From Anabas testudineus (taxonomy: Eukaryota; Chordata; Actinopteri; Anabantiformes; Anabantidae), in contig NC_046619.1 in the NCBI RefSeq assembly GCF_900324465.2, positions 15,584,637 through 15,648,636 of the forward strand: a DNA stretch of 64,000 nt, read 5' to 3'. Under the pieces are notes generated by a model. That model was not told the origin of the DNA, did no database searches, and saw nothing but the letters and a program-made list of their open reading frames with translations. This document shows positions 39,557 to 52,137 of the stretch, piece after piece (within the stretch, counting starts at the first letter, position 1; each line of letters starts with the position of its first letter). The position numbers and the translations under genes were made by a program.

Positions 39557-39629
39557 TGGTTCTGCTGGGGATTGAACCCAGGACCTTCTGCGTGTAAAGC
39601 AGACGTGATGACCACTACACTACAGAACC
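39557..39629 (-). tRNA. trnaV-uac: tRNA-Val (anticodon TAC), copy 4
   Basis: Identical in the gene body to copy 3, with every stem intact. The 3' flank on its own strand reads AGCTCTTTGTGTCTAA, with only three consecutive T. Confidence 0.88.
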
Positions 39630-39927
39630 TCTGCTGATGAGTGCTCCTATTCTCATCTCTGCAGCTGCAGCTTGACGGGTCTGGCCAATAGTGAGGGGGG
39701 AGATGTATAGAGAGGGGTGAGACAGGACTCCCAGATTTCCTGACGTCCATCACCTGCTCCTTTGTTTTTCTCATGTTGAGTTGAAGATTGTTGAGCCACA
39801 CCAGTCCACAAAACTGTTCACCACTCTCTGGTACTCTGTGATGTCTCCACACTGAATTCAGAAGATGGCAGGACTCTGAGTCGCATCTGCAACTCACTAC
39901 TACTACTCCCACCATCCTTCAACCCAC

Positions 39928-40162
39928 ACCAGCCCTCCACACGGCACTGTCCCACCTGGAGCAGCAGAGAAACTACGTGCGGATGCTCTTTGTGGATTAA
40001 AGCTCTGCATTTAACACCATTCTTCCCCACAATCTAGTACACAAGCTGTTGGTCCTGGGACTTCCATACTCGCTTGTCCAACGCTTGTTTTCTGATCGCA
40101 GGGTGAGAGTGGGACCACACAACTCAAAGGTCCTTAGTCTTAGCACTGGCTCCCCACTGGGC
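39928..40162 (+). mobile_element. LINE reverse transcriptase fragment
   Basis: On the + strand one frame reads ALSHLEQQRNYVRMLFVD, a stop, SSAFNTILPHNLVHKL, LGLPYSLVQRL and SKVLSLSTGSPLG. This is the FVDYSSAFNTI...STGxPQG stretch of L2/Rex1-type LINE reverse transcriptases, upstream of the YADD active site. It has one in-frame stop and is truncated at both ends. It points the opposite way from the KTKE-containing scraps (minus strand) in the same array, meeting one of them head to head near 39830-39930. Confidence 0.75.
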
Positions 40163-40480
40163 TTTACTTACATGTAAAGTAAGTTAGTTAAAGTGCAAAG
40201 TTCTGTCAAATTTGACATCTCCATAAGTCGCTAAAGATTCTCAGTCATGCAGGTGAAGTTATCTGGAAGCTGAGTAAACTGGACAAGAAATTATCAGCTA
40301 CCTACCTGTAGGGTTGTAAAGATTGATGATCACAGGCAGAAGGTATCTCACGTAGCACTCTGTGGAGAACCTAATGTTGATCAGTGTCTGGCTGATTGTG
40401 TACGCTGCTCAGCCAGCACACTGAGTTAACCACTGTTCAAGATGAATGATGAGACATAAGTGAAATTAGACACAAAGAGC

Positions 40481-40553
40481 TGGTTCTGCTGGGGATTGAA
40501 CCCAGGACCTTCTGCGTGTAAACCAGACGTGATGACCACTACACTACAGAACC
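40481..40553 (-). tRNA. trnaV-uac: tRNA-Val(TAC)-like, copy 5, anticodon-stem mismatch
   Basis: Consensus body except for the same C-to-G change at the top of the anticodon stem as copy 2, giving a G-G mismatch beside the loop. The D loop is normal. Likely impaired but not certainly dead. Confidence 0.7.
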
Positions 40554-41007
40554 CCTGTTTAACAGTGCTCGTCTTCTCATCTCTGGAGCTGCAGCTTGAT
40601 GCATCTGGCCCATAGTGAGGGGGGAGATGTATAGAGAGGGGTGACAGGACTCCCAGATTTCCTGATGTCCATAACCAGCTTCTTTGTTTTTCTCATGTTG
40701 AGTGAGTTGAGATACAGGCGACACAGAGGCGAAAGTTGCGAAAGGGACGGGTGAAACTGAAAATAAAAGAAATAAATATAAAAATGTCCAAAAAGTGGAC
40801 AGCAAAAGCAAAATTTTAGTTTTTAATTTGGAAAGGGCAGACTCCTCTCTGGTCATATTATCCACTAGGAGCACTGAACCAATGTGTTTGATAGGTTGTA
40901 GGTTGGTAATTTTTGATAATTCTGTGCCACTCAGAATTTCTCTGTCAGTCCTTTGGAGGATCTTAAAACCAGAAAGAAGCTGTTCAGTGACATTAGACAC
41001 AAAGAGC

Positions 41008-41080
41008 TGGTTCTGCTAGGGATTGAACCCAGGACCTTCTGCGTGTAAAGCAGACGTGATGACCACTACACTACAGAACC
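41008..41080 (-). tRNA. trnaV-uac: tRNA-Val (anticodon TAC), copy 6
   Basis: Body as copies 3 and 4 except for one change in the T stem (CTGGG against CCTAG), which leaves a G-T wobble pair. Anticodon TAC, with an intact anticodon stem. Confidence 0.85.
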
Positions 41081-41694
41081 TCTGTTGATGAGAGCTCCTC
41101 TTCTCATCTCTGGAGCTGCAACTTGATGCTCAATGTTACATAACTAAACTTGTCAAAAGGTTTTTGAATTGTGCTGAATTCATTTGATTTGACAGTCTAG
41201 TAAATATTTAGACATAATAACCTTCTGGACCGTTGTTCCAAAAATATTCTGTGCGGACCACCATTCATTTTTGTTGAATACTCCTGCCCTAGAAGATCAA
41301 GCTGAATGTATCTCTTTAAAAACACTTTTTGCAGCATATAGGATTAACCACTTGGAACTAGTACTTTTACTTTAGTAGAAAGTATTTCTACACTGTGATT
41401 GTACTTCTTACATCACTGTTGATGAATTGCTTTAGCTTTACTTGATGAGCATGTAGAGTTTCTTTACTGTTCATTTTACCAAGATTTGAAGCAGTGACAA
41501 TTAGGATCCATCTGGAGATAATGTCTAATCTCAGCAACATGTGAACAATGCACAACATGTGAGAACATCTCATTACTGAAACATATGAAAGAAGACGCCT
41601 TAGAGGATTTCCAGTATAGAAGTTTAATTCCAAAGAGTGACAACTGCCTTTAAGTCTGAAAAAACAAACAAGCAGCTGAAACTTAAATATAACC
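41081..41694. other. Spacer between tRNA array and ndufa1
   Basis: The first 30 bp still belong to the array. The rest is AT-rich unique sequence. The 125-codon frame at 41388-41765 (-) only overlaps the ndufa1 last exon in another frame. Nothing else is supported. Confidence 0.5.
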
Positions 41695-41700
41695 TTTAAT
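41695..41700 (-). terminator. ndufa1: Poly(A) signal of ndufa1
   Basis: ATTAAA on the minus strand about 50 bp after the ndufa1 stop codon. Confidence 0.55.
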
Positions 41701-41748
41701 GTACAGCAAAGATATTTTTTTTCATCTGGCTCTTCACATTCCTCGACA

Positions 41749-42981
41749 TCAGTGGATGTTCTCAAGTCCCTGTTGAGAAAAAGAAAAGATTTCCATTACG
41801 TCAGTGTTTTAAATATTTCACATTGTTTTATGCTTTAGATGCAGCTATTTGCTTTTAGTTCAAATGGTTTTTGTTTGGCGATTAGCTTGAAAAGACTTTG
41901 AAGTCAGTGTCATCACAGTGGCCGTGACATCTGCTTCGGTTTATTTATTATTTAAGGTGTTTTCCCTTATGTATGTTTTGATTTCCTCTAATGAACGAGT
42001 GTGTTTGTTCTTAGTATTTTAGGGCCACTCAGTGTGAAAGAATTAAAGCATTATACACTTTAACTCCATCCACGTTCAATATAATTAGAAGTCTGTTGAA
42101 TTTAACTCATCTGTGTTAGTGCATGGCTGCTGAGTAGTAATTAAGGTTGCTTAAGCTTGTTTTGATTACTAAAATGTGTCATGGCCACACATGACAGCCA
42201 CCTTTCATACTAAAGCGTCCTAATTAATTTAACAATCAGTGTTAGTGTTTATTTTCTGTGATTGGCACTGTTTATATATCATATTGTATAAACTGTAAAT
42301 GAAAAGTTCTGATCTGGTTGTTCAGTAATGTACTAGTCTACTTGAATCATCACAGATTATACTTTTGTGATTTTGTGTGTGCGCTGTTTAACATAACACA
42401 GTGCGTGGTGGACTGGCACATCTGTTAAAACATGACTTTACATGGAGAACACATTCATTCCCATTAGCACGAAGCCATTTAAATCATTTTCCTATAATGC
42501 TTTTGAAACCAAGTGACCCAAGTGCAATATTAACTTTAACTCCAACATGCAGCAACTATTAGAGTTTATAAAATAAATAGAAATCTAATTTAACTAGAAT
42601 TAAGGTGCATGGTTTAGTTTGATATAGTTAGATATAGTTTGATTATTGACACATGGACACTCACCTTGGAGTCAAAGTGTTGTGCCCCCGACACTCGTCT
42701 GTCTCTCTCCAACAGATACCAGTGCCACGGAACCCGAACGATTCTCTTTTCCTAAAATGAGAACTAAGACTTACTCCAGGCCGCTTAAAGTGAAATACAT
42801 TAACGTCACTTACAGATTTTATTCACGGATTATTTCCTCGTCGTTAGCATAGCCGGAGCCACATTAGCATCATCCTCACCTTCCCCCCGTTCGTGAACTT
42901 GTGGATCTGTGCTGTGGCGATGCCGGGAATCATCAAACACCCGGTCATGACGGCGAAACAGGGAAAAATTTCATACCACAT
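41749..42981 (-). CDS. ndufa1: NADH dehydrogenase 1 alpha subcomplex subunit 1
   Basis: NDUFA1 (MWFE) is a small accessory subunit of mitochondrial complex I, anchored in the inner membrane by one N-terminal helix and needed for assembly of the membrane arm. Three coding exons on the minus strand: 42981-42880 (34 codons), 42751-42665 (29 codons) and 41769-41749 (GLENIH and stop), total 69 residues against 70 in human. It starts [20 protein letters not shown], which is the uncleaved targeting and membrane segment, followed by [26 protein letters not shown] and the ending SKGLENIH. All motifs match human. Its promoter should lie in 42982-43400, where an AT-rich interval separates it from upf3b. 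Confidence 0.95.
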
Positions 42982-43384
42982 GATTGCAAAGTTTAACTGT
43001 CAGGAAACTACGAGCAACTCCGAGGACCAGCGGGTAGCTCTGAAGCTAACCTGGACAGTTTATTATGCTAACAAAATGTCGACAGTGGAACGACCTCTTT
43101 TCCGATACCACCGAATAAGAAAAACACTTCCTGTTTGAGTTTCCAAAACAAAAGCGTCAGTTCGACACTAACCTATTTTATTTTTTATTTTTTGCAGTTT
43201 TCATTGTGTATTTATTATTATATGAGTATTTCTCTCAAATGATATTTTGTTGATTCGGTCTATTAAACAAAGAACAAAGAAACACTTCATATTTGACTTT
43301 ATATGGCGTTTAAAGGACTTTTTTTTATGACATATGACCTTTAAAAAATAAAAACAAGTTTAACTTAATTTTTGTTATATTATA

Positions 43385-43630
43385 ATGAAAAAGTCAACTT
43401 AATGTCAGTATATTATATATAAGTGCCATATTTTCTTTTATACATATTGCATAAAGCTAAAGAGCAGCAGTACTGAAAGCACCAGCCTGTTTATTTGTAA
43501 ATAATTTCTTTCAGATCCTGATTACAAGAAGTTCCTTGAATATTATAATGGAGATAAAGGAAAACTGACATCCACCGTCCCAGTGGAGGAAGGAGCACTC
43601 TGGGCTGTGACTGTGAAGTTGGAATAATGG
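43385..43630 (+). pseudogene. upf3b: Duplicated relic of a upf3b exon with intron flank
   Basis: Sequence from 43450 (CATAAAGCTAAAGAGCAGCA) to about 43580 is nearly the same as 45140-45262, which covers the end of upf3b intron 4 and the start of exon 5. Weaker similarity to 45020-45045 begins near 43385. The polypyrimidine tract and acceptor (TTTCTTTCAG, ending 43514) are intact. The copied exon reads DPDYKKFLEYYNGDKGKLTS before diverging after TST; the frame then stays open to a TAA near 43627. It lies upstream of the gene start at 44052, in the same orientation. There is no donor comparable with the parent exon, so it is most likely a dead exon copy. Confidence 0.8.
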
Positions 43631-44051
43631 CTCCAGCAGGAGTGAAAGTGTAAATCAGGATCTGTACATCATTAATGTGTAAGCCTAAATGTGGTAGGCT
43701 AGCAAAAGTGCTTTTAATGTGAAGGGCGGTCGTTAACAGGAACCGTTATTTTGCCGACTTTAATGTAATTATTTTTAGCAAAAACAAAAGAATAAGCATT
43801 TTAGTCAATATTCTATAATAAATATTTTTGAAAACGTACAAAACAAAATGCAAATTTTCTATTTTTTAGTTCAGTTTGGTTTGTTGTCGTTCACAGCGCC
43901 CCCTGTGGTCGTAACGGCGAACTGCACGCCAGAGAGGAAGTTACGGTTAGTTCGGTTGCTAACAGCTAGCCGGGGTTAACTTGCTAAAAAAGTAAACAAG
44001 TCTGCAGAGTGACATGAAATTCAACCGCGGGACAAAGTAGCGGGTTAAAAC

Positions 44052-46913
44052 ATGAAGGAAGACAAGGAAAACACACGACCGAAGGAGAAAAGGGTTGAAA
44101 TAAAGTGTGAAGATGGAGAAAAGACGGAGAGGTCTAAGGAAAAGAAAGAGGCCATGACAAAGGTAAAACTTGCTAGCTAACGTTAGCTTAGGTTGCTATT
44201 AGCCGTCAGTTATGAATAACATAACTAATAATAGTAAATGAATAAACGGGTTTTAATTAATGCTAATAATAATATCATGCATAATCTAGTCTTGTGTAAC
44301 CCAGTTCGTAAAGCAGGTTGCAATCCGATAAACTGTCACTTGACTTGAATTCGTTTCTTCAACTTTCAGTGATCGTTGGTTAATTGTTACCTCGTTTAAG
44401 CTTAATCAGATTTCTGTTTACTCAGCCGTGTTAGCATCTTAATCTGTCAATAATCTCTTTCTCCAGATTGTGATCAGACGATTACCACCAAGTCTAACCA
44501 AAGAGGAGCTGGAGGAGCAGTTACAACCTCTTCCAGAGGTGGACTACCTGGAGTTTTTCTCCAATGACACCAGGTGACTTGATTTAACTAAACACGTTTT
44601 ATCATTAAAAATTGTCACTCCAATAGTTTAACCTGGAATTAATGTTTTGTATTTTTAGCCTTTACCCTCATCTTTTCGCAAGGGCTTACATCAATTTCAA
44701 AAATCAAGACGATATAGTCCTCTTCAGAGATCGTTTTGATGGATATGTATTCATTGACAACAGAGGTATGTAAATTAAGTCAATGTTAATGAACAAACAT
44801 CAGGATTGTATCAGAACGGAGTCTCGGCTTCATGTTTCTGCACATTTTTCTTGTCCACAACAGGACAGGAGTATCCTGCCATTGTGGAGTTTGCACCCTT
44901 TCAAAAGATTGCCAAGAAAAAAAGCAAAAAGAAGGATGCAAAATGTGGAACAATTACTGAAGGTGAAGATAATGTTTGACATTTAAAGGGAATGTGCATC
45001 TTTTGTTCAATTTTAATAAAATAGTCAAATTAATGTCAGTATACTGTCGTTTTACCATGTCTATCAATAAAGCATCAATAGTTGCTCCACATACTGTTTT
45101 TTCTATAATAAAAATCAGCAAAGCTGGTCATGGTCTTTGACATAAAGCTAAAGAGCAGCAGTACTGAAAGCACCAGCCTGTTGTAAATAATTTCTTTCAG
45201 ATCCTGATTACAAGAAGTTTCTTGAATATTATAATGGAGATGAAGGAAAATTGACATCCACACCTGAGACCCTGTTGGAGGAGATTGAAGCAAAAACAAA
45301 AGAACTTGTAGGTATGTACAAACTCTCCTGTTACATCTGAAATATATTTGATATATTTTAAAATGAGACACATTTCTGAAAGGATAATTTAAACATTTTA
45401 TTTTTCTTCCGTCAAGCTAAAAAAACAACTCCTCTGCTGGACTTCCTAAAAAACAAACAGGTAAATAAAGTTTGTGGTACAACAGGTTGATAAACAGTCA
45501 CATCAGTGAGTGGACTCATTTCCTGCTTTAATCCTGTTTAGAGAATCAGGGAGGAAAAGAAAGAAGAGAGAAGGAGGAGGGAGCTTGAACGCAAGCGGCT
45601 GCGTGATGAGGAGCGTCGTAAGTGGAGAGAGGAGGAGAGAAGAAAACGCAAAGAGGCAGAGAAGATGAAGCGGCTTGAGAAGCCTCTGGAGAAGGATAAA
45701 GACCATGTTAAAGAAGAACCAAAAATTAAGGTGGGTGCTATGGTACACTGTGTGAAATGAATAGACACTAAGATTACAAAAAAGTCAAATGCCTTTCAAA
45801 GGCCACCTATGCAGGGAAATGCTAAATTGCATACAATTACATGCAATTCAATGCTAGCCAGCAAAGGCTTCAAACATGACTGAATGATGACTGATGATGA
45901 TGATGAATGATGGCAGAAAAATGTGACTTCTTTTTGCCACTCTCTTAATTCTTTCTTAATATGAAATAATAATAATATGATAAAACAGTTTTTGTCCAAC
46001 AATAAAAACGATCCAGAGAAACCCTATTGTATGATAATAATGAACAGTGTAGCCGGAAGCATTTTAAATTGATAAATTTTCAGTTTCTCATTATGATTTT
46101 GGTCTTGATTTCTACCTGTGCAGCTCCTGAAGAAACCAGACAGAGGTGATGATGGTGATTCTGAGAAGCCCAAAGAAAAGGCCAAGAAACCAGAGAGACC
46201 AAATAAAGACGACAGATCTAGTGGGAGTGCTGATCATAAGAGGCGTCAGAACATTGAAAATAAGGAGGATCGAGGAAGGAAGTTAGTTGCTTCAGTAATT
46301 TATTTGAAAACAACTCTCAATTTGAGCAAACTACTTAAACAGGATTTGTGCTTTAATCACAGAGTGGATGAAGATGGGCGGAAGGAGTTCAGGGAGCGGG
46401 ATGCAGACCGAGACAGAGAGCGGGAAAAGGAGCGCCGGCAGAAAGAGAAGGAGCGCATCAGACGACAGGACGAAGACCGGCGGAGAAAGAAAGAGCGGCA
46501 GGATGGAGAGAACTCAAACAGGAAGCGAGAGGAGGAGGTCAGAAAAGAGAAAGAGCGTGCCTTAGACAAGAAAAAACACAATGAAAACAGTGGAGAAACC
46601 GCTCACGCTGAGAGACCTGAGAAGCCTGCCAAAGACAACAAGAAGGAGGACAGTGGTAAAAGAGAGCGGCTACGGAATAAGGTAACGACTCTATCCCTTC
46701 AGTTGTCACATAATCTCTGTCTTTACTTTTTTGTTTTCCTAATAGTGTTGCTTGTTTTTGCTTCAGGACCGGCCAGCTATTCAGCTGTACCAGCCGGGGG
46801 CAAGAAGCCGCAATCGAGTTACGAGTGGAGGAGGAGGAGGAGCTGAATCCAACACTGCCGACAGGAGACCGGATACTGAGCTCAAGAAAGTGTCTGACAA
46901 AGGAGACGATTGA
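44052..46913 (+). CDS. upf3b: UPF3B, regulator of nonsense-mediated mRNA decay
   Basis: UPF3B links the exon junction complex to UPF2/UPF1 in mRNA surveillance. Coding exons: 44052-44162, 44467-44573, 44659-44765, 44864-44962, 45201-45311, 45417-45460, 45542-45730, 46124-46281, 46363-46681 and 46767-46913, giving 463 residues with phase kept throughout. Residues about 38-130 form the RRM-like UPF2-binding domain (IVIRRLPPSLTKEELEEQL, YLEFFSNDTSLYPHLFARAY, LFRDRFDGYVFIDNRGQEYP). Then come DPDYKKFLEYYNGDEGKL, a long Arg/Lys/Glu coiled region (exons 7-9) and the C-terminal EJC-binding motif RNKDRPAIQLYQPGARSRNR. UPF3B rather than UPF3A is indicated by overall match and by rpl39 and ndufa1 next to it. 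The intron at 46282-46362 is entirely open in frame. Confidence 0.95.
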
Positions 46914-47766
46914 GCAGATTTGTAATTGTGCCGTTTTAAGTTTGGTAACGTGAGGTGAGACAGGCCTATGAGGCTCAGAGCAGGGATGTGGCACCACAGG
47001 GAGACATGCACTGCATTTGAAGCAGGGCTGCATCCAGCTCTCCCAGTCTCAAAGGCAGAGGTGTGATAGTGGAGCCTCTAAGTGCCTCAATGTGACCCTC
47101 TTTAGTTTTACTTGTTAGAAAAGGTAACTGTACCGTTCAGAGACAGTTTGGTTGTAGGGCACATTATGTGAAGCGAAAGGTTACTTGGACCACATGAACT
47201 CAAAGTGACCTTATGTCATGGTTGATTTCCTGACAGGAAGTGCTAAATACTTTGCAAACATTGGCTTCAGGTATAAAATAACTTCACAGCAGTTTAATAT
47301 TCTAATGGCTCAATGCGTTAATGTTTCCAAGCTTATAAAGATTGTTTCCACTCTGTTTTGAATGAGTTTTATATTGTAGCATTGACATTTTCAGTTTGAA
47401 GCACATGCAGCAATTGCATCTCACTCTGCCTGGGGAGCTGATGTTGTGCGAAACCTTTCTTGGTCTGTGAAATGGATGTAGCCTTACAGGCTGATACTGA
47501 TACTGAAGGACATATCCTGTTCTTACTTTGTTTGGGATCATGGGCTTTGCTGTTGCATTTATACACTGACTGAGGAGAAACAGCCATTTCTAACTAGACT
47601 GCCACTTGGCAGCCATGCCTGCATGCAGACTTCAGAGTGCTCAACCTGTGGCCTTCCCCATTTTCTAATCTGAAACTCTGCTTAAACATGATGCACTAAA
47701 CTGATCACAGCATGAAGACATATCATTGTTGGTGTTGCTAACTTACAGTAGCCACTTTTGACTGGA

Positions 47767-47772
47767 AATAAA
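47767..47772 (+). terminator. upf3b: Poly(A) signal of upf3b
   Basis: AATAAA about 850 bp after the upf3b stop. The region 46914-47766 is its 3' UTR and contains no supported gene. Confidence 0.6.
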
Positions 47773-47977
47773 AGAGGTCTTTGTTAAAATGTGCATGTCT
47801 TTTCTTTTTTTGTGGAGAGTTCTTCAGCTTTGAAATACAAGATGTAGTCAGATTTATTGTCAGGTTTGAAATATATAAGCTACCATATTTTTGCACTGTA
47901 GGTCACATTTTTATGTTGTAATTCCTAACATAGAAATCTTTCCCTTATGTTTATAGTGCACACCTGCTGCATACATA

Positions 47978-48524
47978 CAGTACTACGCAAAAGTCTAAGG
48001 CACCATTATATATTTCTGTAGTTTGGCAGTGCTATTATAACTGTATAACTATTTATATTGTAGTCACTTGACTACAGAATACAGTTAGTGTACATAGGAA
48101 ATATGTTCACAATGATAGAAAACACAAAAATATCAGAATAAACATGTTTGATTTAACATTATGTTGGCTAAAGTGACAAATAATACGTGTAACCTCTGTA
48201 GAGGAATCTGGAAAGGTCAAGGACAAAAACAGAAGTGGAAGATCTGATGAGACGTTTCCCAGAGTTTCTTCTTTGAGAGATCAGAAGTTCAGCAAGGACC
48301 TGGTTCAGCATCTGGCAGCTTCATGTGGATGCCAAGTCGGTCTTTCCGCAGCCTGAAGAAGCTTGACCAGAAATGTTTTTGTGGAAAGGCGAAAGCCAAG
48401 AAACCACTTTTTGTGTTAAATGTTCTAATGTAAAAAAAAAAAAAGAGAGACAGAGAGAATTAAATACTGGTCATTATTCGGAAACAAACAAAGCAAAGGT
48501 GCCTAAGACTTTTGCACAGTACTG
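47978..48524. mobile_element. Tc1-like non-autonomous element
   Basis: A 547-bp element with inverted ends: CAGTACTACGCAAAAGTCTA at the left and the near-complement, ending TGCACAGTACTG, at the right. Both ends are flanked by TA, the Tc1/mariner target duplication. The interior (48190-48420) has short broken stretches resembling the DNA-binding region of a transposase (DRSGRSDET), so it is probably an internally deleted Tc1 relative. It lies between upf3b and rpl39. Confidence 0.85.
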
Positions 48525-48934
48525 TATTTTTCTTGGTAAATACAATATTAAAAATGGTGACGATGGATGGAATGAGTGTGAAGATGTGATGACAATTAAA
48601 ACAATAAAAACAGGAAAGTGTAGGAGGGGAAAGGCGTGGTTGATTCATATTTAGAAGAGTGAGTGAGTACTCACGTACCTCAAAGTTATACTGCATACAA
48701 CTACAGCTACCACTAGCTGCTCTCTGTGCTCTGCTACACTCTGCCATTAGATATTCAATACAGTGAAGTTAATAGTAATAATAACTATGAGCATACTTCC
48801 ACAAGAACTAGTTTATAAAATCCAAAAATATACATGTTGAATCTAAAATCTGACTGTTTGTTAAACTACAATGTCAACAAACGTCCAGCTGGTGTCGCTG
48901 TCTGTAAACTGCTGCGTATATTTGGTGAACGCTG

Positions 48935-48976
48935 ATTGGATAAAAGCCTCCTAAGTCACTTCCTTCTCTCTCTTTG
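48935..48976 (+). promoter_or_regulatory. rpl39: rpl39 core promoter and 5' TOP tract
   Basis: An inverted CCAAT (ATTGG, 48935-48939) and a TATA-like GATAAAAG are followed about 20-25 bp later by the pyrimidine tract CTTCCTTCTCTCTCTTTG (48959-48976). This has the form of a 5' terminal oligopyrimidine start that places ribosomal protein mRNAs under growth-dependent translation control. The start site itself is inferred. Confidence 0.55.
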
Positions 48977-49011
48977 ACCACCGCCATAGTGGGGAAAGGA
49001 CTGTGGCCAAA

Positions 49012-51199
<2,188 letters not shown>

Positions 51200-51344
51200 A
51201 CATGAGGGTCCCTGGATCCCAGCATCCCTCCATCCCAACATCTGCCAGGACAACTCGCTGCAGCGCCTGACCATGTGGAGGGAGCCATGTTATCTGGAGC
51301 AGCAGTCATTTTGTACAGATACTCTGGTTATGCTCATGTTTGAC

Positions 51345-51350
51345 AATAAA
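51345..51350 (+). terminator. rpl39: Poly(A) signal of rpl39
   Basis: AATAAA 146 bp after the rpl39 stop codon. Confidence 0.8.
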
Positions 51351-52137
51351 AGATCTTTCATCAAACTTGAAATGCAGCTGTTGAGTCTTTTTATTCCCTT
51401 TTGAGTGTAGCTGATCAGTCCATTTACAGGCAGTGTTTTTCTGAGGCAAACCAAACATCAGATGGGGAGTGTTAGTGCTGACACAGCTCTGCAGAAGCGC
51501 TAACTCTGAAGAGGCTTTTCAGTCTGTGACCACACTACAAACACTTCTGAATTACTGTTTCATGGAAGATTATTTCTAGTTTGGCCAGAGTGGGAGTCTT
51601 GGTTTTGTTGCTTTGGCCAAACACAACAGAGCTACTTGATGTGTGTTGGCAACTAATGAAATATTTACACAAGGTCAGCAAATACTAATGTCGCTGTAGA
51701 ACTGAGTCTACGCAAACAAACATCTAGAGAATGTAGAAGTGTTTCAGTCAAGTGAAATGATGGAGGACTTACTGAAAACAGTATGAAGTGGTTCCCAAAC
51801 GTTAAGAGGTGTTTTCCTTTTCTGATTATTTAAAGGATTATTAAACGTCAACTTAAAATATGTTATTGACAGTAAAGACTCTTTATTAATCACTAATGAA
51901 GTTATTTTTGTCAACTATGTAATCCAGACCTGTTGTTCTGCAATTACAAAAGATGTGAGTCCAATTCCAACATGATTATCTTAGAAAAACTCGTACACAT
52001 GAAATGAACTGATCACCACCACAGTAAGTACTCAAGTTAGAAACGTGCATGACGTGGCACCAGGGGATTTCTGCAGTGTTAGTCCGGGAACCACCAACAT
52101 ACTAATGCACATATTTGAAGGCTTGTGTCACGACCAC
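51351..52137. other. Gap between convergent rpl39 and sowahd
   Basis: After the rpl39 poly(A) site the rest is probably the sowahd 3' UTR (minus strand). Its TTTATT at 51882-51887 is a possible AATAAA. No other structure is seen. Confidence 0.45.

Larger units (their letters stand above)
37640..41110. repeat. Tandem/segmental repeat array with tRNA-Val and LINE pieces
   Basis: Blocks recur in this order-scrambled array. Type 1 spacer (AAAGTAAGTTAGTTAAAGTG... to GTTAACYGCTGTTCAAGATG) is at about 37680-37958 and 40170-40480, with a partial copy at 38320-38483. Type 2 spacer (TCATATTATCCACTRGGAGC ... TCAGTCCTTTGG) is at about 38795-39008, 39355-39556 and 40795-41007. Each block ends in a tRNA-Val copy. 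Each of four post-tRNA segments (near 38580-38740, 39100-39300, 39650-39830, 40580-40740) carries on the minus strand a reverse transcriptase scrap reading QLNMRKTKEQVMDVRKSGSP or close to it. Segments 38484-38805 and 40481-40800 are nearly identical. Confidence 0.85.

Noticed and set aside
40539-41000. 153-codon minus-strand frame within the tRNA array
   Set aside because: It runs through mixed spacer and reverse transcriptase scraps of the array; not a gene.
37640-41110. Possible CRISPR-like or satellite array
   Set aside because: The regularly spaced 73-nt repeats fold as tRNA-Val with a proper anticodon, and the spacers are themselves repeated.
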